A stretch of 19,112 nucleotides of DNA from an uncultured Lachnospiraceae bacterium (GCA_900546325.1 URCR01000055.1:1-19112), one strand, 5' to 3'; counted from the stretch's first letter, positions 1-9,015 are shown. The notes: generated from the sequence alone by a model not told the origin. Made by a program: numbers and translations.

Positions 1-1
1 A

Positions 2-889
2 ACCGCAAAAGATACAGAGACGAATAGTCATGTATCGAAAGCAGATGAGGAAGTAACGATTGTAGATACAGTTTCTTATCAGAATTTAGTTCCGGGGAAA
101 GAGTATAAAGTTTCCGGTGTGCTTATGGATAAGGAGACCGGAAAAGAACTGCTGGTAGATGGAAAGAAAGTGACTGCGGAGACAGTATTTACACCAGAAA
201 AATCAGAAGGAACCGTGGAACTTACTTTTGTATTTGATGGAAGTGTCTTAGAAGGCAAAACGATTGTTGCCTTTGAAACACTCACCTATCAAGAGAAAGA
301 AGTTGCAACACATACCGATATCGAAGATCAGGAGCAGAGTATTTATTTCCCGCAGATTCATACAATAGCGAAAGATGGAACCGACGGAGATCAGGAAGTT
401 ACGGAGTCTGAGAAAATGACGGTTGTAGATACGGTAGCCTACGAAAATCTGGAAACAGGAAAACAATATAAAGTGGCAGGCGTGCTGATGGACAAAACGA
501 CTGGAAAGGAATTACTGATTCAGGATGAGCAGATAACAGCGGAAACCGTTTTTGAGGCGAAAGAAGCAAAGGGAACGGTGGATGTAACGTTTACTTTTGA
601 TGGAACCGGACTTGCAGGAAAAGAATTGGTTGTATTTGAGAAACTGTATCTTGTAAGCGAAGAGGGTGAGATTGAAGTAACCGCACATGAGGATCTGGAA
701 GATCAGGGACAGACGGTAAAAGTTGTGGAAAAAGAGTTGCCGCCAAAACCGGAAACACCAAAATCAGATACACCGAAAACGGGTGATCGCAGTCAGGCTA
801 TGCTGTGGTTGATTGTAGCGGGTATTTCCGCAGCAAGTGCGGCAGGAATTTCTTTTTGGAGACGAAAAGGAACTCGTAAGAAAAAATAA
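2..889 (+). CDS. VaFE-repeat (T-Q ester domain) cell-wall-anchored surface protein, 3' end only
   Basis: The frame is open from base 2, so the gene begins outside the window. The visible part holds two similar domains of about 121 residues. Each has a VDTV motif near its start, a VAFE or VVFE motif, and a DxEDQxQ motif at its end. In the VaFE/T-Q ester family the Thr and Gln of these motifs form an intramolecular ester bond that stiffens stalk-like adhesins. After a Pro/Lys-rich linker come TPKTGD (about nt 770-787), a hydrophobic stretch (about nt 800-855) and a basic tail RRKGTRKKK, which together make a sortase sorting signal of the xPxTG type. The product is therefore inferred to be exported and cell-wall anchored. 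Such proteins are common ICE cargo in gut Clostridia and may aid mating contact or host adhesion. Its ligand cannot be read from this part. Confidence 0.88.
   Translation, partial: TAKDTETNSHVSKADEEVTIVDTVSYQNLVPGKEYKVSGVLMDKETGKELLVDGKKVTAETVFTPEKSEGTVELTFVFDGSVLEGKTIVAFETLTYQEKEVATHTDIEDQEQSIYFPQIHTIAKDGTDGDQEVTESEKMTVVDTVAYENLETGKQYKVAGVLMDKTTGKELLIQDEQITAETVFEAKEAKGTVDVTFTFDGTGLAGKELVVFEKLYLVSEEGEIEVTAHEDLEDQGQTVKVVEKELPPKPETPKSDTPKTGDRSQAMLWLIVAGISAASAAGISFWRRKGTRKKK
62..735 (+). repeat. Two tandem VaFE-domain coding repeats, period about 363 bp
   Basis: The codons for VDTV at nt 62 and nt 425 start equivalent units offset by 363 bp (121 codons). Shared landmarks include a KxYKVxGVLMDK-type motif, a TGKEL motif and a TAETVF motif. 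The units are diverged at the DNA level but collinear, as expected for an adhesin stalk built by domain duplication. Earlier repeats probably precede the window. Confidence 0.8.
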
Positions 890-912
890 GAAACAGATAG
901 AAGAAGTCATGG

Positions 913-939
913 CAGGGGTGGAGAAATCTGCCCCTGTTT
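913..939 (+). terminator. Hairpin with GAAA tetraloop after the surface-protein gene
   Basis: CAGGGGTGGA (913-922) pairs with TCTGCCCCTG (927-936) across a GAAA loop, giving a 10-bp stem with two wobble pairs. It is followed only by TTTG, so the U-tract is weak. It sits 24 bases after the stop codon. It may be a leaky terminator or an mRNA 3'-end stabiliser that lets some transcription reach the helicase operon. Confidence 0.55.
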
Positions 940-962
940 GAATGAGGGAGATGATCGATAAT

Positions 963-1190
963 ATGGCACAAATCAATCAAAAAGCGGTGAAATGCCTGGC
1001 TAAGTTAATCTGTGCAGGATTTGATACGGAGAAAGCAGTTCTTGCAATGTCAATGGATGAAATCTTATCCATACCCGGAATTACCGTGGCAGAAATCAGT
1101 CTGATCAATGAGATGCAAAAATCAGTAAAGGCGAATAAAGTGATTAGCTTTTTGGCAGACAAAAGGAAAGAAGAGACCGCAGAAGAGTAA
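963..1190 (+). CDS. Small hypothetical protein with helix-hairpin-helix-like segment
   Basis: This is a 75-residue product if the ATG at 963 is used; an in-frame ATG at 942 would add seven residues. I favour 963 because GGGAG lies at 946-950, although the 12-base spacing is long. The middle of the protein reads MDEILSIPGITVAEISLI, which resembles the turn of a helix-hairpin-helix DNA-binding motif (hydrophobic, then IPGI, then a helix). The C-terminus is charged. It lies between the surface-protein gene and the helicase operon and is probably part of the ICE backbone. I do not recognise a named family. A DNA-binding or accessory role is inference only. Confidence 0.65.
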   Translation: MAQINQKAVKCLAKLICAGFDTEKAVLAMSMDEILSIPGITVAEISLINEMQKSVKANKVISFLADKRKEETAEE

Positions 1191-1215
1191 ACAGCAAAAA
1201 GGGGAGGTGCTTGAG

Positions 1216-1308
1216 ATGGCGTATGATGATGCAAAAACAGAGAGGTATCCGGAGATTCGTTTGGCAGGGAAAGGCAGGGCAGAATTGTGGCGAAGAAATA
1301 TGATTTGA
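1216..1308 (+). CDS. 30-residue leader-like ORF overlapping the helicase start
   Basis: A strong ribosome binding site, GGGGAGGTG (1201-1209), lies seven bases before this ATG. The product is 30 residues, starts MAYDDAKTERYPEIRL and ends WRRNMI. Its last 22 bases overlap the GTG start of the giant helicase gene, whose own ribosome binding site is poor. The likely role is translational coupling: ribosomes ending at 1308 could restart at 1287. Whether the peptide itself has a function is unknown. It is short and charged with no membrane segment. Confidence 0.5.
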   Translation: MAYDDAKTERYPEIRLAGKGRAELWRRNMI

Positions 1309-4300
1309 TTACAGAGTTGTATGCAGAAGGAATCAAAGAAGTAACGGCAAACGAGGAACAATGGCTTCGCTTTTTGAATTCTGCCTGTCGGAATTTCCGG
1401 CTGCCTTTCGACGAACAGCTTCTTGTCTATTTGCAGAGACCGGGGGCATCCGCAGTTCTGGGAATGGAAGACTGGAATCGGAAGTTTGGACGGTGGGTAA
1501 AGCATGATTCCAAAGCAATTGCTGTATTTGACAAAAGTGGAAGTACCACAAAGCTGAAATATTATTTTGATGTCACGGATACGTCAGAGGGAAAATATAA
1601 GCGTTTGGTTCGTCCCATTTCCTTGTGGAAGATTACGGAAGAAAACCGGGAGGCAGTTCAGGAAACGCTCCGGAATGCATTCCGGGTATCAGAGGCTGTG
1701 ACAGAATTTGCAGAGGTGATTTTGCAGGCAGCACAGCATGCGGCAGAAGATAACCTGTTGGATTATATGCCGGATATTCTTGCATACAGACAAGACAGCT
1801 TCTTAGAAGAACTGGATGCGTATAGTGTAGAGGTAGAAACGAGAAAACTGTTGTCAAATAGTATTGCCTACATGTTAATGGTTCGGTGTGGTATCGACTC
1901 TGAGTTATATCTGGAAAAAGAAGATTTTCGCAATATCCGGGATTTTCATACACCGGAGCTTGTCAACTTATTTGGAACTGCTACCAGTGATGTGGCGGAG
2001 ATGGCTTTAGCGGAGATATCCGATACCATTCGAACATTACAGCAGGAACAGAAACGGAATGATCGCACCTTTGCACAAACAGAAATTGTTTCTTATACTG
2101 AAGAAAAAGGCAGGGAAACAGCCGACAAGGAAAGGAGTTTTGCACATGAGAAGCGTGACATACAGCAGGCAGGGCGAGTACCTGTTACCGAATCTGACCG
2201 TACCGGACGAACCGGAAGTACACCTTGGGAAATATGGCTCCCTTCGTCTGAATTATCTGAAAGAACACCGTTACGGAATTTATCTGAATCTTCTGACGCA
2301 AGGGAAACTGAGCCGGCACTTGAAAGAGATACAGGAAACAGCACAGAGCAGGATGGAACAGTTGGTGACAGAGATGATGAAAGTACAGAACGTGACGGAA
2401 GAGATGAAAGCCAGCGATCCGATGCAATGGGTAGGAATGGCGAACAACATCCGGCAGTCAGCGGAAGAGATCGTGAGGACAGAATTGATCAACCGTTAGC
2501 ATGGTATGACAGAAGCAGGGAAGATAACCGCCTTCCATTTTTTCATCGGGATCAAGATATCAAAGAACTTTTGCTCACCACGCCTCATTTGAAGGCGGGA
2601 AAAGCAGAAATTCGTGTATTTTTCGAGCGGGAAGAAGATCGGGAAAAACGCAGAGACTATATCAAGAATATTTTTAATAATGAATCGACAGAGTTGACAT
2701 TGCAAGATGGCAGAACGGTTGGTTATAAAACCTATCAGAATGTGTTGCATCTATGGGAAGGAAGCGTTTCTTCTCGTATCGCACAAGGCTATTATGACTG
2801 GAGTGTGATTGCGGATTATTTTGAGGGAATGCGGTTGCTTGGGGAACTGCGGGGTCAGACAGAACTCTTACGAACCGTAGATGGACAATTTGAATTTTTA
2901 CAAGACTTGGCAGAGGAAAAAAACTCTGCTTTTTCTTTTTCACAGGAAATGGTAGATTATGTGCTGCGAAGCGGAAGCGGCATCCAGCATGGAAAGTTTC
3001 GCATTTATTCTTATTTCTTGCAGGGGCATAGCAGGAGAGAGCAAGAAGAGTTTCTGAAGGAAGAGTATGGAATGGGCGGACGGTCTCCGATTTTAAGTGG
3101 AACGGGGATCAGTGAAGAGCATAGTGCAAAAGGATTAAAGCTGAGCAGAGGATATCAGGAGGGAGCGCCTCAACTTTTACTGAAATGGTCGCAGGTAGCG
3201 AAACGGATTGAGGAATTGATAGCGGCGAACCGGTATATGACAGATAAAGAACTGGAATATCTCCCGGAATATGAGAAACACATTCTTACCAGAGAAATTT
3301 ATCATTTTTATTCCGATCAGCCGGAAGAAGTGATACGACCATATGAGCGTGGAGCAATGTATGACGAAGCAGTCCGACAGATACGACCACAGCTTGAAGA
3401 GAAAAAACGTGTGGAACAATTGGCGGAAGAAATGTCTGCTGTTCTTGCAAATACCGCAGATTTTGACCGGAAATATGCAGCTATGCAGAAGGCATATCGG
3501 GATGTGTGCGAGTTCCGGGATGGTGTTTTCAGTCTGTTTACACCGATACCAGCCGAAAAGGACACTTTTCCACTTCCTGTATCAGAGCCGCTTCCTCCCC
3601 TTGAGCATATAGAGGAAGAGACAGAGAAAGAGAAAGAGAACGCAGAAGATTCAGAGCCGGATCAGGAAGAAGTCTATGAGTTACAGACAGATACGCTTGT
3701 ATATATCGGAGTGGATGAATATGAGATTCTTTCCATTTCTGAGGATGTAGTTCGTCTGCGCAATCAGAAGTATCCGATTTTCACAGAGGAAATGCCACGA
3801 GAAGAGTTTGAGCGGAAATTGCGGGAAAATCCGGCAAATGATTCTTTGAAGAAGGGGAAAGAGACAGAAGAGACATCTTTGCAAGAACCGGATTTACCAG
3901 CCGAAAAAGAAACCGCTCAGGATTTATCTCCGGCGTGGGAAAAAGCCATGCCGAAAAGGACGGATTCCTTTGATCTTCATCCAGAAATCCCACAGTCTCA
4001 ACGACTTCAGTTTCAGATCACAGACGATGCGCTTGGAAAGGGAACTGCAAGAGAAAAGTTCCGGGCAAATGTGAAAGCCATTCAGGTGCTGAAACAATGT
4101 GAAGCACAGAATCGCTATGCGACAAGAGAAGAACAGCAGGTTTTATCCGGTTACGTTGGATGGGGCGGATTATCAGATGTGTTTGATGAGTCTGTTTCCG
4201 CCTGGAGTCAGGAATATGTGGAGTTGAAAAGGATTTTGACAGAGGAAGAATATCAGGCTGCAAGAGAATCTACGATGACAGCTTTCTATACGCCGCCGGT

Positions 4301-7300
4301 TGTGATCCGTTCCATTTATCAGGCATTAGAGAATATGGGACTACAATCCGGAAACATTTTGGAACCGTCTTGCGGGATTGGAAATTTTATCGGGATGAAA
4401 CCGGAGCGTTTATCTGACTGTAAAATCTATGGAGTGGAAATCGACTCTATTTCCGGAAGAATTGCAAGGCAGTTATATCAAAAATCTGCGATTGCGGTAC
4501 AAGGATATGAGGAGACAAACCTGCCGGACAGTTTCTTTGATGTGGTTGTTGGAAATGTGCCTTTTGCCAATTATAAAGTTTCAGATAAACGGTATGATTC
4601 CTTAAATTTTTTGATTCATGATTATTTTATTGCAAAGTCTATTGATAAAGCAAGACCGGGCGGCGTTCTTGCGCTGGTGACCTCCAACGGAATCAGCGGC
4701 GGTACAATGGACAAACGAGATAACCGGGTACGGAAGTATATCGCAGAGCGATGCGACTTATTAGGTGCGATTCGTCTTCCGAACAATACTTTTTTGGAAA
4801 ATGCAGGAACTATCGTCAATACGGATATTCTGTTTTTGCAGAAGAAAGAAAATCCGAGAAGTACAGAACTGCCGGCATGGGTGGATGTGAATGTTCTTCA
4901 GCGGAATGAATTTACGAATGAAAAGGGAGAAACGAAGCGCCGGATCGTCTGTATCAATCCGTATTTTCAGGAACACCCGGAAATGGTTTTGGGAAATTTG
5001 GAGATCGTACCCGGCGCATACGGACCACAACTTGTCTGTAAACCGTTTGAAAATGCAGATTTAGAAGAATTGCTTTCAGAAGCGATTCAAAATATTTCGG
5101 CACAGATTACGGAGTATGAAGTGGAAGAACTGGTTGAGACAGAAGATCATTCGATTCCGGCAGAACCGGATGTGGCAAATTTTTCGTATGCGTTACGGGA
5201 TGGGAAGATTTATTACCGGGAAAACAGCAGGATGCGTTCGGTAGAATTGTCCGTAACCGGAGAGAACCGGGTAAAAAGTATGATTGCCATTCGGGATTGT
5301 GTGCGGGAGCTGATTGCATATCAGATGGAAGAATATTCGGATGAAGTCATTGCAGAGCAGCAAAGAAAATTGAATCGTTTGTATGACCAGTTCCAAAGCC
5401 GATATGGATTATTAAATTCCAGAGCAAACAGTCTTGTGTTTTCGGAGGATAACAGTTACCCGCTTTTGTGTTCTCTTGAAATTGTGGCAGAGGATGGAAC
5501 ATTAGAACGGAAAGCGGATATGTTTACCAAGCGTACGATCAAGCCGCATCAAACCGTTACACGGGTAGATACAGCCAGTGAAGCCTTGTCTTTGTCACTG
5601 TCAGAACATGCACGTGTGGACATGGAATACATGTGCACTTTGACTGGAAAGAGCGCAGAAGAGGTTGAAAAGGAACTGGAGGGCGTGATTTTTCGTCTTC
5701 CGGATCTGTCGGGAAAAGAGCCGACGTTTGTATCGGAAGATGAGTATTTATCCGGAAATGTAAGGGAAAAGCTAAAAGAAGCAATGCTTGCCGCTGAGAG
5801 TTCAGAATTATATCGACCAAATGTAGAGGCGTTAAAGCGGGTACAGCCAAAAGATCTGAGTGCATCGGAGATCAACGTCCGACTTGGAGCAACATGGATA
5901 CCGCCGGAAGATATCAAAGACTTCATGTTTGAATTGTTGCAGACACCGAATTACTGTCAATGGAAAATGAATGTCCGGTTTGTTCATGTGACGGGAGAGT
6001 GGTATATCGAAGGGAAAAGCATTGATAAGGGAAATGTAAAGGCAAACAGTACCTATGGAACACATCGGGTAAATGCCTATCGGATTTTAGAAGATACATT
6101 GAATTTGCGGGATGTCCGTGTGTATGACTATGTGGAAGACGAGGAGGGAAGGAAGAAACCCATTCTCAACAAGAAAGAAACCGCCATTGCACAGGGGAAA
6201 CAAGATTTAATCAAACAAGAGTTCCTGAACTGGATCTGGAAAGAACCGGAACGACGCCAGCGGTTGACTGCGTATTATAATGAAAAGTTCAATGCCATCC
6301 GTCTGAGAGAGTACGATGGAAGTCATTTGAAATTTTATGGAATGAACCCGGAGATTCAGCTGCGCCAACATCAGAAAAACGGAGTTGCCCGTATTATTTA
6401 TGGTGGAAATACACTGCTTGCATATGTGGTAGGAGCTGGAAAAACCTATACGATGGTTGCCGCCGCAATGGAGTGTAAACGTCTTGGTTTATGTAATAAG
6501 TCAATGATTGTTGTGCCAAATCATATCATTGATCAGTTTGCGGCAGAGTGGTTACAATTATATCCCTCTGCCAATTTGCTTGTGGCAACGAAAAAAGATT
6601 TTGAGACAAAAAACCGAAAGAAATTTTGTGCGAGAATTGCTACCAGCGAGATTGATGCAGTCATTATCGGGCATTCGCAATTTGAAAAAATTCCGTTAAG
6701 TGTAGAACGTCAATGCCGTATGTTGCAGGAACAGATTCAGGAGACGGTGCAGGGAATCAAAGAGGCAGGAAGGGAGAAAGGAAATCGGATTACAGTCAAA
6801 CGACTGGAGAAAATGAAGAAAACGTTGGAAGCGAGGCTAAAAAGGCTTAATGATCAGAGCAAAAAGGACGATGTAATCTGCTTTGAAGAACTGGGAATTG
6901 ATCGCCTGTTTGTAGATGAAGGGGACTCGTATAAGAATCTGTACCTTTATACCAAAATGCGGAATGTGGGTGGAATTGCACAGACAGAAGCGCAGAAATC
7001 TTCAGATATGTTTATGAAAACAAGGTATATGGATGAAGTGACCGGAGGGCGAGGTGTTATTTTCGCCACTGGAACGCCAATCAGCAACTCAATGGTTGAG
7101 TTATATACGATGCAGCGTTATTTACAGTACAACACGTTGGTGGAACACAATTTACAGTTCTTTGATGCGTGGGCGTCTACCTTTGGGGAGACAGTTACTG
7201 CGATTGAACTTGCCCCGGAAGGAACGGGCTACCGTCTGAAGACGAGATTCGCGAAGTTTTATAACCTGCCGGAATTGATGATGATGTTCCGTGAGGTGGC

Positions 7301-8831
7301 AGATATCCAGACCGCTGATATGCTGAATCTTCCGGTGCCGGAGGCAGAATACCGGGTAATCAGTGTAAAGCCAAGTGACATGCAAAAGGAAATGGTAACA
7401 GAATTAGGAGAACGGGCGGAACGGGTGCGAAATGGCATGGTTAATCCGACAGAAGACAATATGCTTTTAATTACCAATGAAGGAAGAAAGCTGGCGTTAG
7501 ATCAGCGGCTTGTCAATGAAATGCTCCCGGATGAGGGCGACAGTAAGGTGAATGCCTGCGTCGACGAGGTGTATCGGTTTTGGTATGATACGAAAGAGGA
7601 TAAATTGACACAATTATTATTCTGTGATTTGTCTACTCCGAAAAAGGATGGGAGTTTCAGCGTGTACAACGATGTGCGGGATAAGTTGGTTTCAAAGGGC
7701 GTGCCGGAGAAAGAGATTCAATTCATCCATGATGCAAATACGGAAGTCCGCAAAAAAGAATTGTTTGCAAAAGTAAGAAAAGGAGATGTTCGTATTTTGA
7801 TGGGTAGCACCTTTAAAATGGGCGCTGGGACGAACGTGCAGGATTTGATTATTGCCAGTCATGATCTCGATTGTCCGTGGCGTCCCCGTGACTTGGAACA
7901 GAGAGCCGGGAGAACGGTCCGTCAGGGAAATAAAAATAAGAAAGTGGACATTATCCGTTATGTGACGGAAGGAACCTTTGATGCGTATCTCTATCAGGTC
8001 ATTGAAAATAAACAGAAGATTATCAGCCAGATTATGACTTCCAAAAATCCGGTAAGAGCAGTGGAAGATGTGGACGCAACCGCATTGTCTTATGCAGAAA
8101 TCAAAGCACTTGCCGCCGGAAATCCGTTTATCAAGGAAAAAATGGATTTGGATATTCAGGTGTCGAAGTTACAACTTTTAAAGCAGAGTTATCTAAGTCA
8201 AAAGTATGAGATGGAAGATAAAGTGATGACATATTTTCCGCAGCAGATCAAACAGCAGGAGAAGTGGATTGCAGAATATAAGGAAGACTTGGCGCATGTA
8301 AAAGAGCATACACCGAAAGACAGGGAGACTTTCCCACCGATGCAGATTCAGGGAACGGTATATGTAGATAAAAAAGAAGCAGGACAGGCATTGATTGCGG
8401 CATGCAAAGCAATGAAATCTCCGGAGCCGATTGTACTTGGAGCATACCGAGGATTTGGGATGGAACTTTCCTATAATACATTTTCAAAAGAATTTGTTGT
8501 GGAATTGAAAGGACAGAGAAGGTATCCGGTAGCACTTGGAACAGATATCTATGGAAATATTACACGTATTGATAATGAGATTGAGAAGATACCGGATCGG
8601 CTCTTGTATTGTCAGGAACGACTGGAAACTTTAAAGGAACAGCTTGAAACAGCGAAACTGGAGGTACAGAAACCTTTTGTGCAGGAAGAAGAGTTACAAC
8701 AGAAAACCGCAAGATTAGGGGAATTAAATGCAATGCTTGATATGGATAAGAAAGAACATCCGATTTTAGACGTGGAGCCGGATGAAAGTGTGGAAGTGGT
8801 AGAAACAAAGTGTAAGGTTCTGGAACGATGA
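1287..8831 (+). CDS. Giant ICE protein: ArdC-like N-terminus, adenine-specific DNA methylase and SNF2-type helicase
   Basis: The product is 2514 residues with a GTG start (MAKKYDLITEL). The N-terminus (about 1-90) holds an ArdC-like segment with FDEQLLVYLQRP and a Trp-rich continuation. Residues about 287-405 are an Arg/Asp/Glu/Ser/Gly-rich linker that overlaps a second gene. From about residue 908 there is a methylase-type region with ILEPSCGIGNF (about 1025; AdoMet motif I) and GNVPF (about 1087; NPPF/Y-type motif IV). The helicase follows: VVGAGKT (about 1714; Walker A), VDEGD (about 1876; DEAH-box equivalent), FATGTP (about 1926; motif III) and QRAGRTVRQGN (about 2204; motif VI Arg finger). 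The C-terminus is charged and coiled-coil-like. The length fits the 2000-3000-residue family on Clostridia ICEs. Family members are usually annotated SNF2/DEAD-box helicase or N12-class methylase. A role in DNA processing or protection during transfer is inferred. Confidence 0.93.
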   Translation: MAKKYDLITELYAEGIKEVTANEEQWLRFLNSACRNFRLPFDEQLLVYLQRPGASAVLGMEDWNRKFGRWVKHDSKAIAVFDKSGSTTKLKYYFDVTDTSEGKYKRLVRPISLWKITEENREAVQETLRNAFRVSEAVTEFAEVILQAAQHAAEDNLLDYMPDILAYRQDSFLEELDAYSVEVETRKLLSNSIAYMLMVRCGIDSELYLEKEDFRNIRDFHTPELVNLFGTATSDVAEMALAEISDTIRTLQQEQKRNDRTFAQTEIVSYTEEKGRETADKERSFAHEKRDIQQAGRVPVTESDRTGRTGSTPWEIWLPSSELSERTPLRNLSESSDARETEPALERDTGNSTEQDGTVGDRDDESTERDGRDESQRSDAMGRNGEQHPAVSGRDREDRIDQPLAWYDRSREDNRLPFFHRDQDIKELLLTTPHLKAGKAEIRVFFEREEDREKRRDYIKNIFNNESTELTLQDGRTVGYKTYQNVLHLWEGSVSSRIAQGYYDWSVIADYFEGMRLLGELRGQTELLRTVDGQFEFLQDLAEEKNSAFSFSQEMVDYVLRSGSGIQHGKFRIYSYFLQGHSRREQEEFLKEEYGMGGRSPILSGTGISEEHSAKGLKLSRGYQEGAPQLLLKWSQVAKRIEELIAANRYMTDKELEYLPEYEKHILTREIYHFYSDQPEEVIRPYERGAMYDEAVRQIRPQLEEKKRVEQLAEEMSAVLANTADFDRKYAAMQKAYRDVCEFRDGVFSLFTPIPAEKDTFPLPVSEPLPPLEHIEEETEKEKENAEDSEPDQEEVYELQTDTLVYIGVDEYEILSISEDVVRLRNQKYPIFTEEMPREEFERKLRENPANDSLKKGKETEETSLQEPDLPAEKETAQDLSPAWEKAMPKRTDSFDLHPEIPQSQRLQFQITDDALGKGTAREKFRANVKAIQVLKQCEAQNRYATREEQQVLSGYVGWGGLSDVFDESVSAWSQEYVELKRILTEEEYQAARESTMTAFYTPPVVIRSIYQALENMGLQSGNILEPSCGIGNFIGMKPERLSDCKIYGVEIDSISGRIARQLYQKSAIAVQGYEETNLPDSFFDVVVGNVPFANYKVSDKRYDSLNFLIHDYFIAKSIDKARPGGVLALVTSNGISGGTMDKRDNRVRKYIAERCDLLGAIRLPNNTFLENAGTIVNTDILFLQKKENPRSTELPAWVDVNVLQRNEFTNEKGETKRRIVCINPYFQEHPEMVLGNLEIVPGAYGPQLVCKPFENADLEELLSEAIQNISAQITEYEVEELVETEDHSIPAEPDVANFSYALRDGKIYYRENSRMRSVELSVTGENRVKSMIAIRDCVRELIAYQMEEYSDEVIAEQQRKLNRLYDQFQSRYGLLNSRANSLVFSEDNSYPLLCSLEIVAEDGTLERKADMFTKRTIKPHQTVTRVDTASEALSLSLSEHARVDMEYMCTLTGKSAEEVEKELEGVIFRLPDLSGKEPTFVSEDEYLSGNVREKLKEAMLAAESSELYRPNVEALKRVQPKDLSASEINVRLGATWIPPEDIKDFMFELLQTPNYCQWKMNVRFVHVTGEWYIEGKSIDKGNVKANSTYGTHRVNAYRILEDTLNLRDVRVYDYVEDEEGRKKPILNKKETAIAQGKQDLIKQEFLNWIWKEPERRQRLTAYYNEKFNAIRLREYDGSHLKFYGMNPEIQLRQHQKNGVARIIYGGNTLLAYVVGAGKTYTMVAAAMECKRLGLCNKSMIVVPNHIIDQFAAEWLQLYPSANLLVATKKDFETKNRKKFCARIATSEIDAVIIGHSQFEKIPLSVERQCRMLQEQIQETVQGIKEAGREKGNRITVKRLEKMKKTLEARLKRLNDQSKKDDVICFEELGIDRLFVDEGDSYKNLYLYTKMRNVGGIAQTEAQKSSDMFMKTRYMDEVTGGRGVIFATGTPISNSMVELYTMQRYLQYNTLVEHNLQFFDAWASTFGETVTAIELAPEGTGYRLKTRFAKFYNLPELMMMFREVADIQTADMLNLPVPEAEYRVISVKPSDMQKEMVTELGERAERVRNGMVNPTEDNMLLITNEGRKLALDQRLVNEMLPDEGDSKVNACVDEVYRFWYDTKEDKLTQLLFCDLSTPKKDGSFSVYNDVRDKLVSKGVPEKEIQFIHDANTEVRKKELFAKVRKGDVRILMGSTFKMGAGTNVQDLIIASHDLDCPWRPRDLEQRAGRTVRQGNKNKKVDIIRYVTEGTFDAYLYQVIENKQKIISQIMTSKNPVRAVEDVDATALSYAEIKALAAGNPFIKEKMDLDIQVSKLQLLKQSYLSQKYEMEDKVMTYFPQQIKQQEKWIAEYKEDLAHVKEHTPKDRETFPPMQIQGTVYVDKKEAGQALIAACKAMKSPEPIVLGAYRGFGMELSYNTFSKEFVVELKGQRRYPVALGTDIYGNITRIDNEIEKIPDRLLYCQERLETLKEQLETAKLEVQKPFVQEEELQQKTARLGELNAMLDMDKKEHPILDVEPDESVEVVETKCKVLER
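2146..2499 (+). CDS. tnpV: TnpV-like transposon-encoded protein, nested in another frame inside the helicase gene
   Basis: This is a 117-residue ORF in the +1 frame relative to the helicase gene that contains it. The start ATG at 2146 has AAAGGAG (2131-2137) eight bases upstream. The reading frame is open further back, but this start fits both the ribosome binding site and the family start. The protein reads RQGEYLLPNLTVP, then LGKYGSLRLNYLKEHR, ERMEQLVT-like QSRMEQLVTEMMK, WVGMANNIR and AEEIVRTELI. These match, from memory, the TnpV family of about 120-residue proteins found on clostridial transposons, whose function is unknown. The overlapping helicase segment is low-complexity and hydrophilic, as expected where a second frame constrains the sequence. 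Expression could be tied to the helicase transcript. Confidence 0.75.
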   Translation: MRSVTYSRQGEYLLPNLTVPDEPEVHLGKYGSLRLNYLKEHRYGIYLNLLTQGKLSRHLKEIQETAQSRMEQLVTEMMKVQNVTEEMKASDPMQWVGMANNIRQSAEEIVRTELINR

Positions 8832-8838
8832 GAGATGT

Positions 8839-8858
8839 GGTGCCAGAGGACTGGCACC
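8839..8858. repeat. Perfect 8-bp inverted repeat just after the helicase gene
   Basis: GGTGCCAG (8839-8846) and CTGGCACC (8851-8858) are perfect complements around an AGGA loop, eight bases after the helicase stop codon. No T-run follows, so it is not a standard intrinsic terminator in the + direction. It may protect the mRNA 3' end or bind a protein. A TATAAT sits at 8867-8872 without a convincing -35 box. Confidence 0.5.
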
Positions 8859-8915
8859 GAATATGATATAATGAGCATTGTTCTATTAAATGGATGGTTT
8901 AAAAAGAAGTAATGG

Positions 8916-8956
8916 ATAGCCGGGGTGTTTTAGAAAAGACATCTCGGTTATTCTTA
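8916..8956 (+). terminator. Long 16-bp hairpin before the cargo operon
   Basis: The left arm (8916-8931, starting ATAGCCGGGG) pairs along its whole length, with four or five wobble pairs, with the right arm (8936-8951, ending TCTCGGTTAT) around the loop AGAA. The downstream sequence TCTTAT is only moderately T-rich. It probably terminates the helicase transcript ahead of the separately promoted ATPase operon. Its arms resemble those of the hairpin at 11312-11350 on the other side of the cargo. Confidence 0.6.
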
Positions 8957-9015
8957 TACGTAAACATAGAAAGGTTTTCATTTTGTAAAAAAATTGCAAA
9001 ATAAGAATGATATAA

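Noticed and set aside
1122..1505. Minus-strand open frames, here and in many other places
   Set aside because: They run opposite to well-supported genes, lack ribosome binding sites and family motifs, and their composition is that of reversed coding sequence.
2059..2145. Upstream extension of the TnpV-like frame
   Set aside because: The extra 29 residues do not resemble TnpV, and the good ribosome binding site is placed for ATG 2146.
3343..3612. 89-codon + strand open frame inside the helicase gene
   Set aside because: Unlike the TnpV frame it has no family features; it looks like a chance shadow.
8839..8858. Inverted repeat as an intrinsic terminator
   Set aside because: No T-run follows on either strand; listed only as a repeat.
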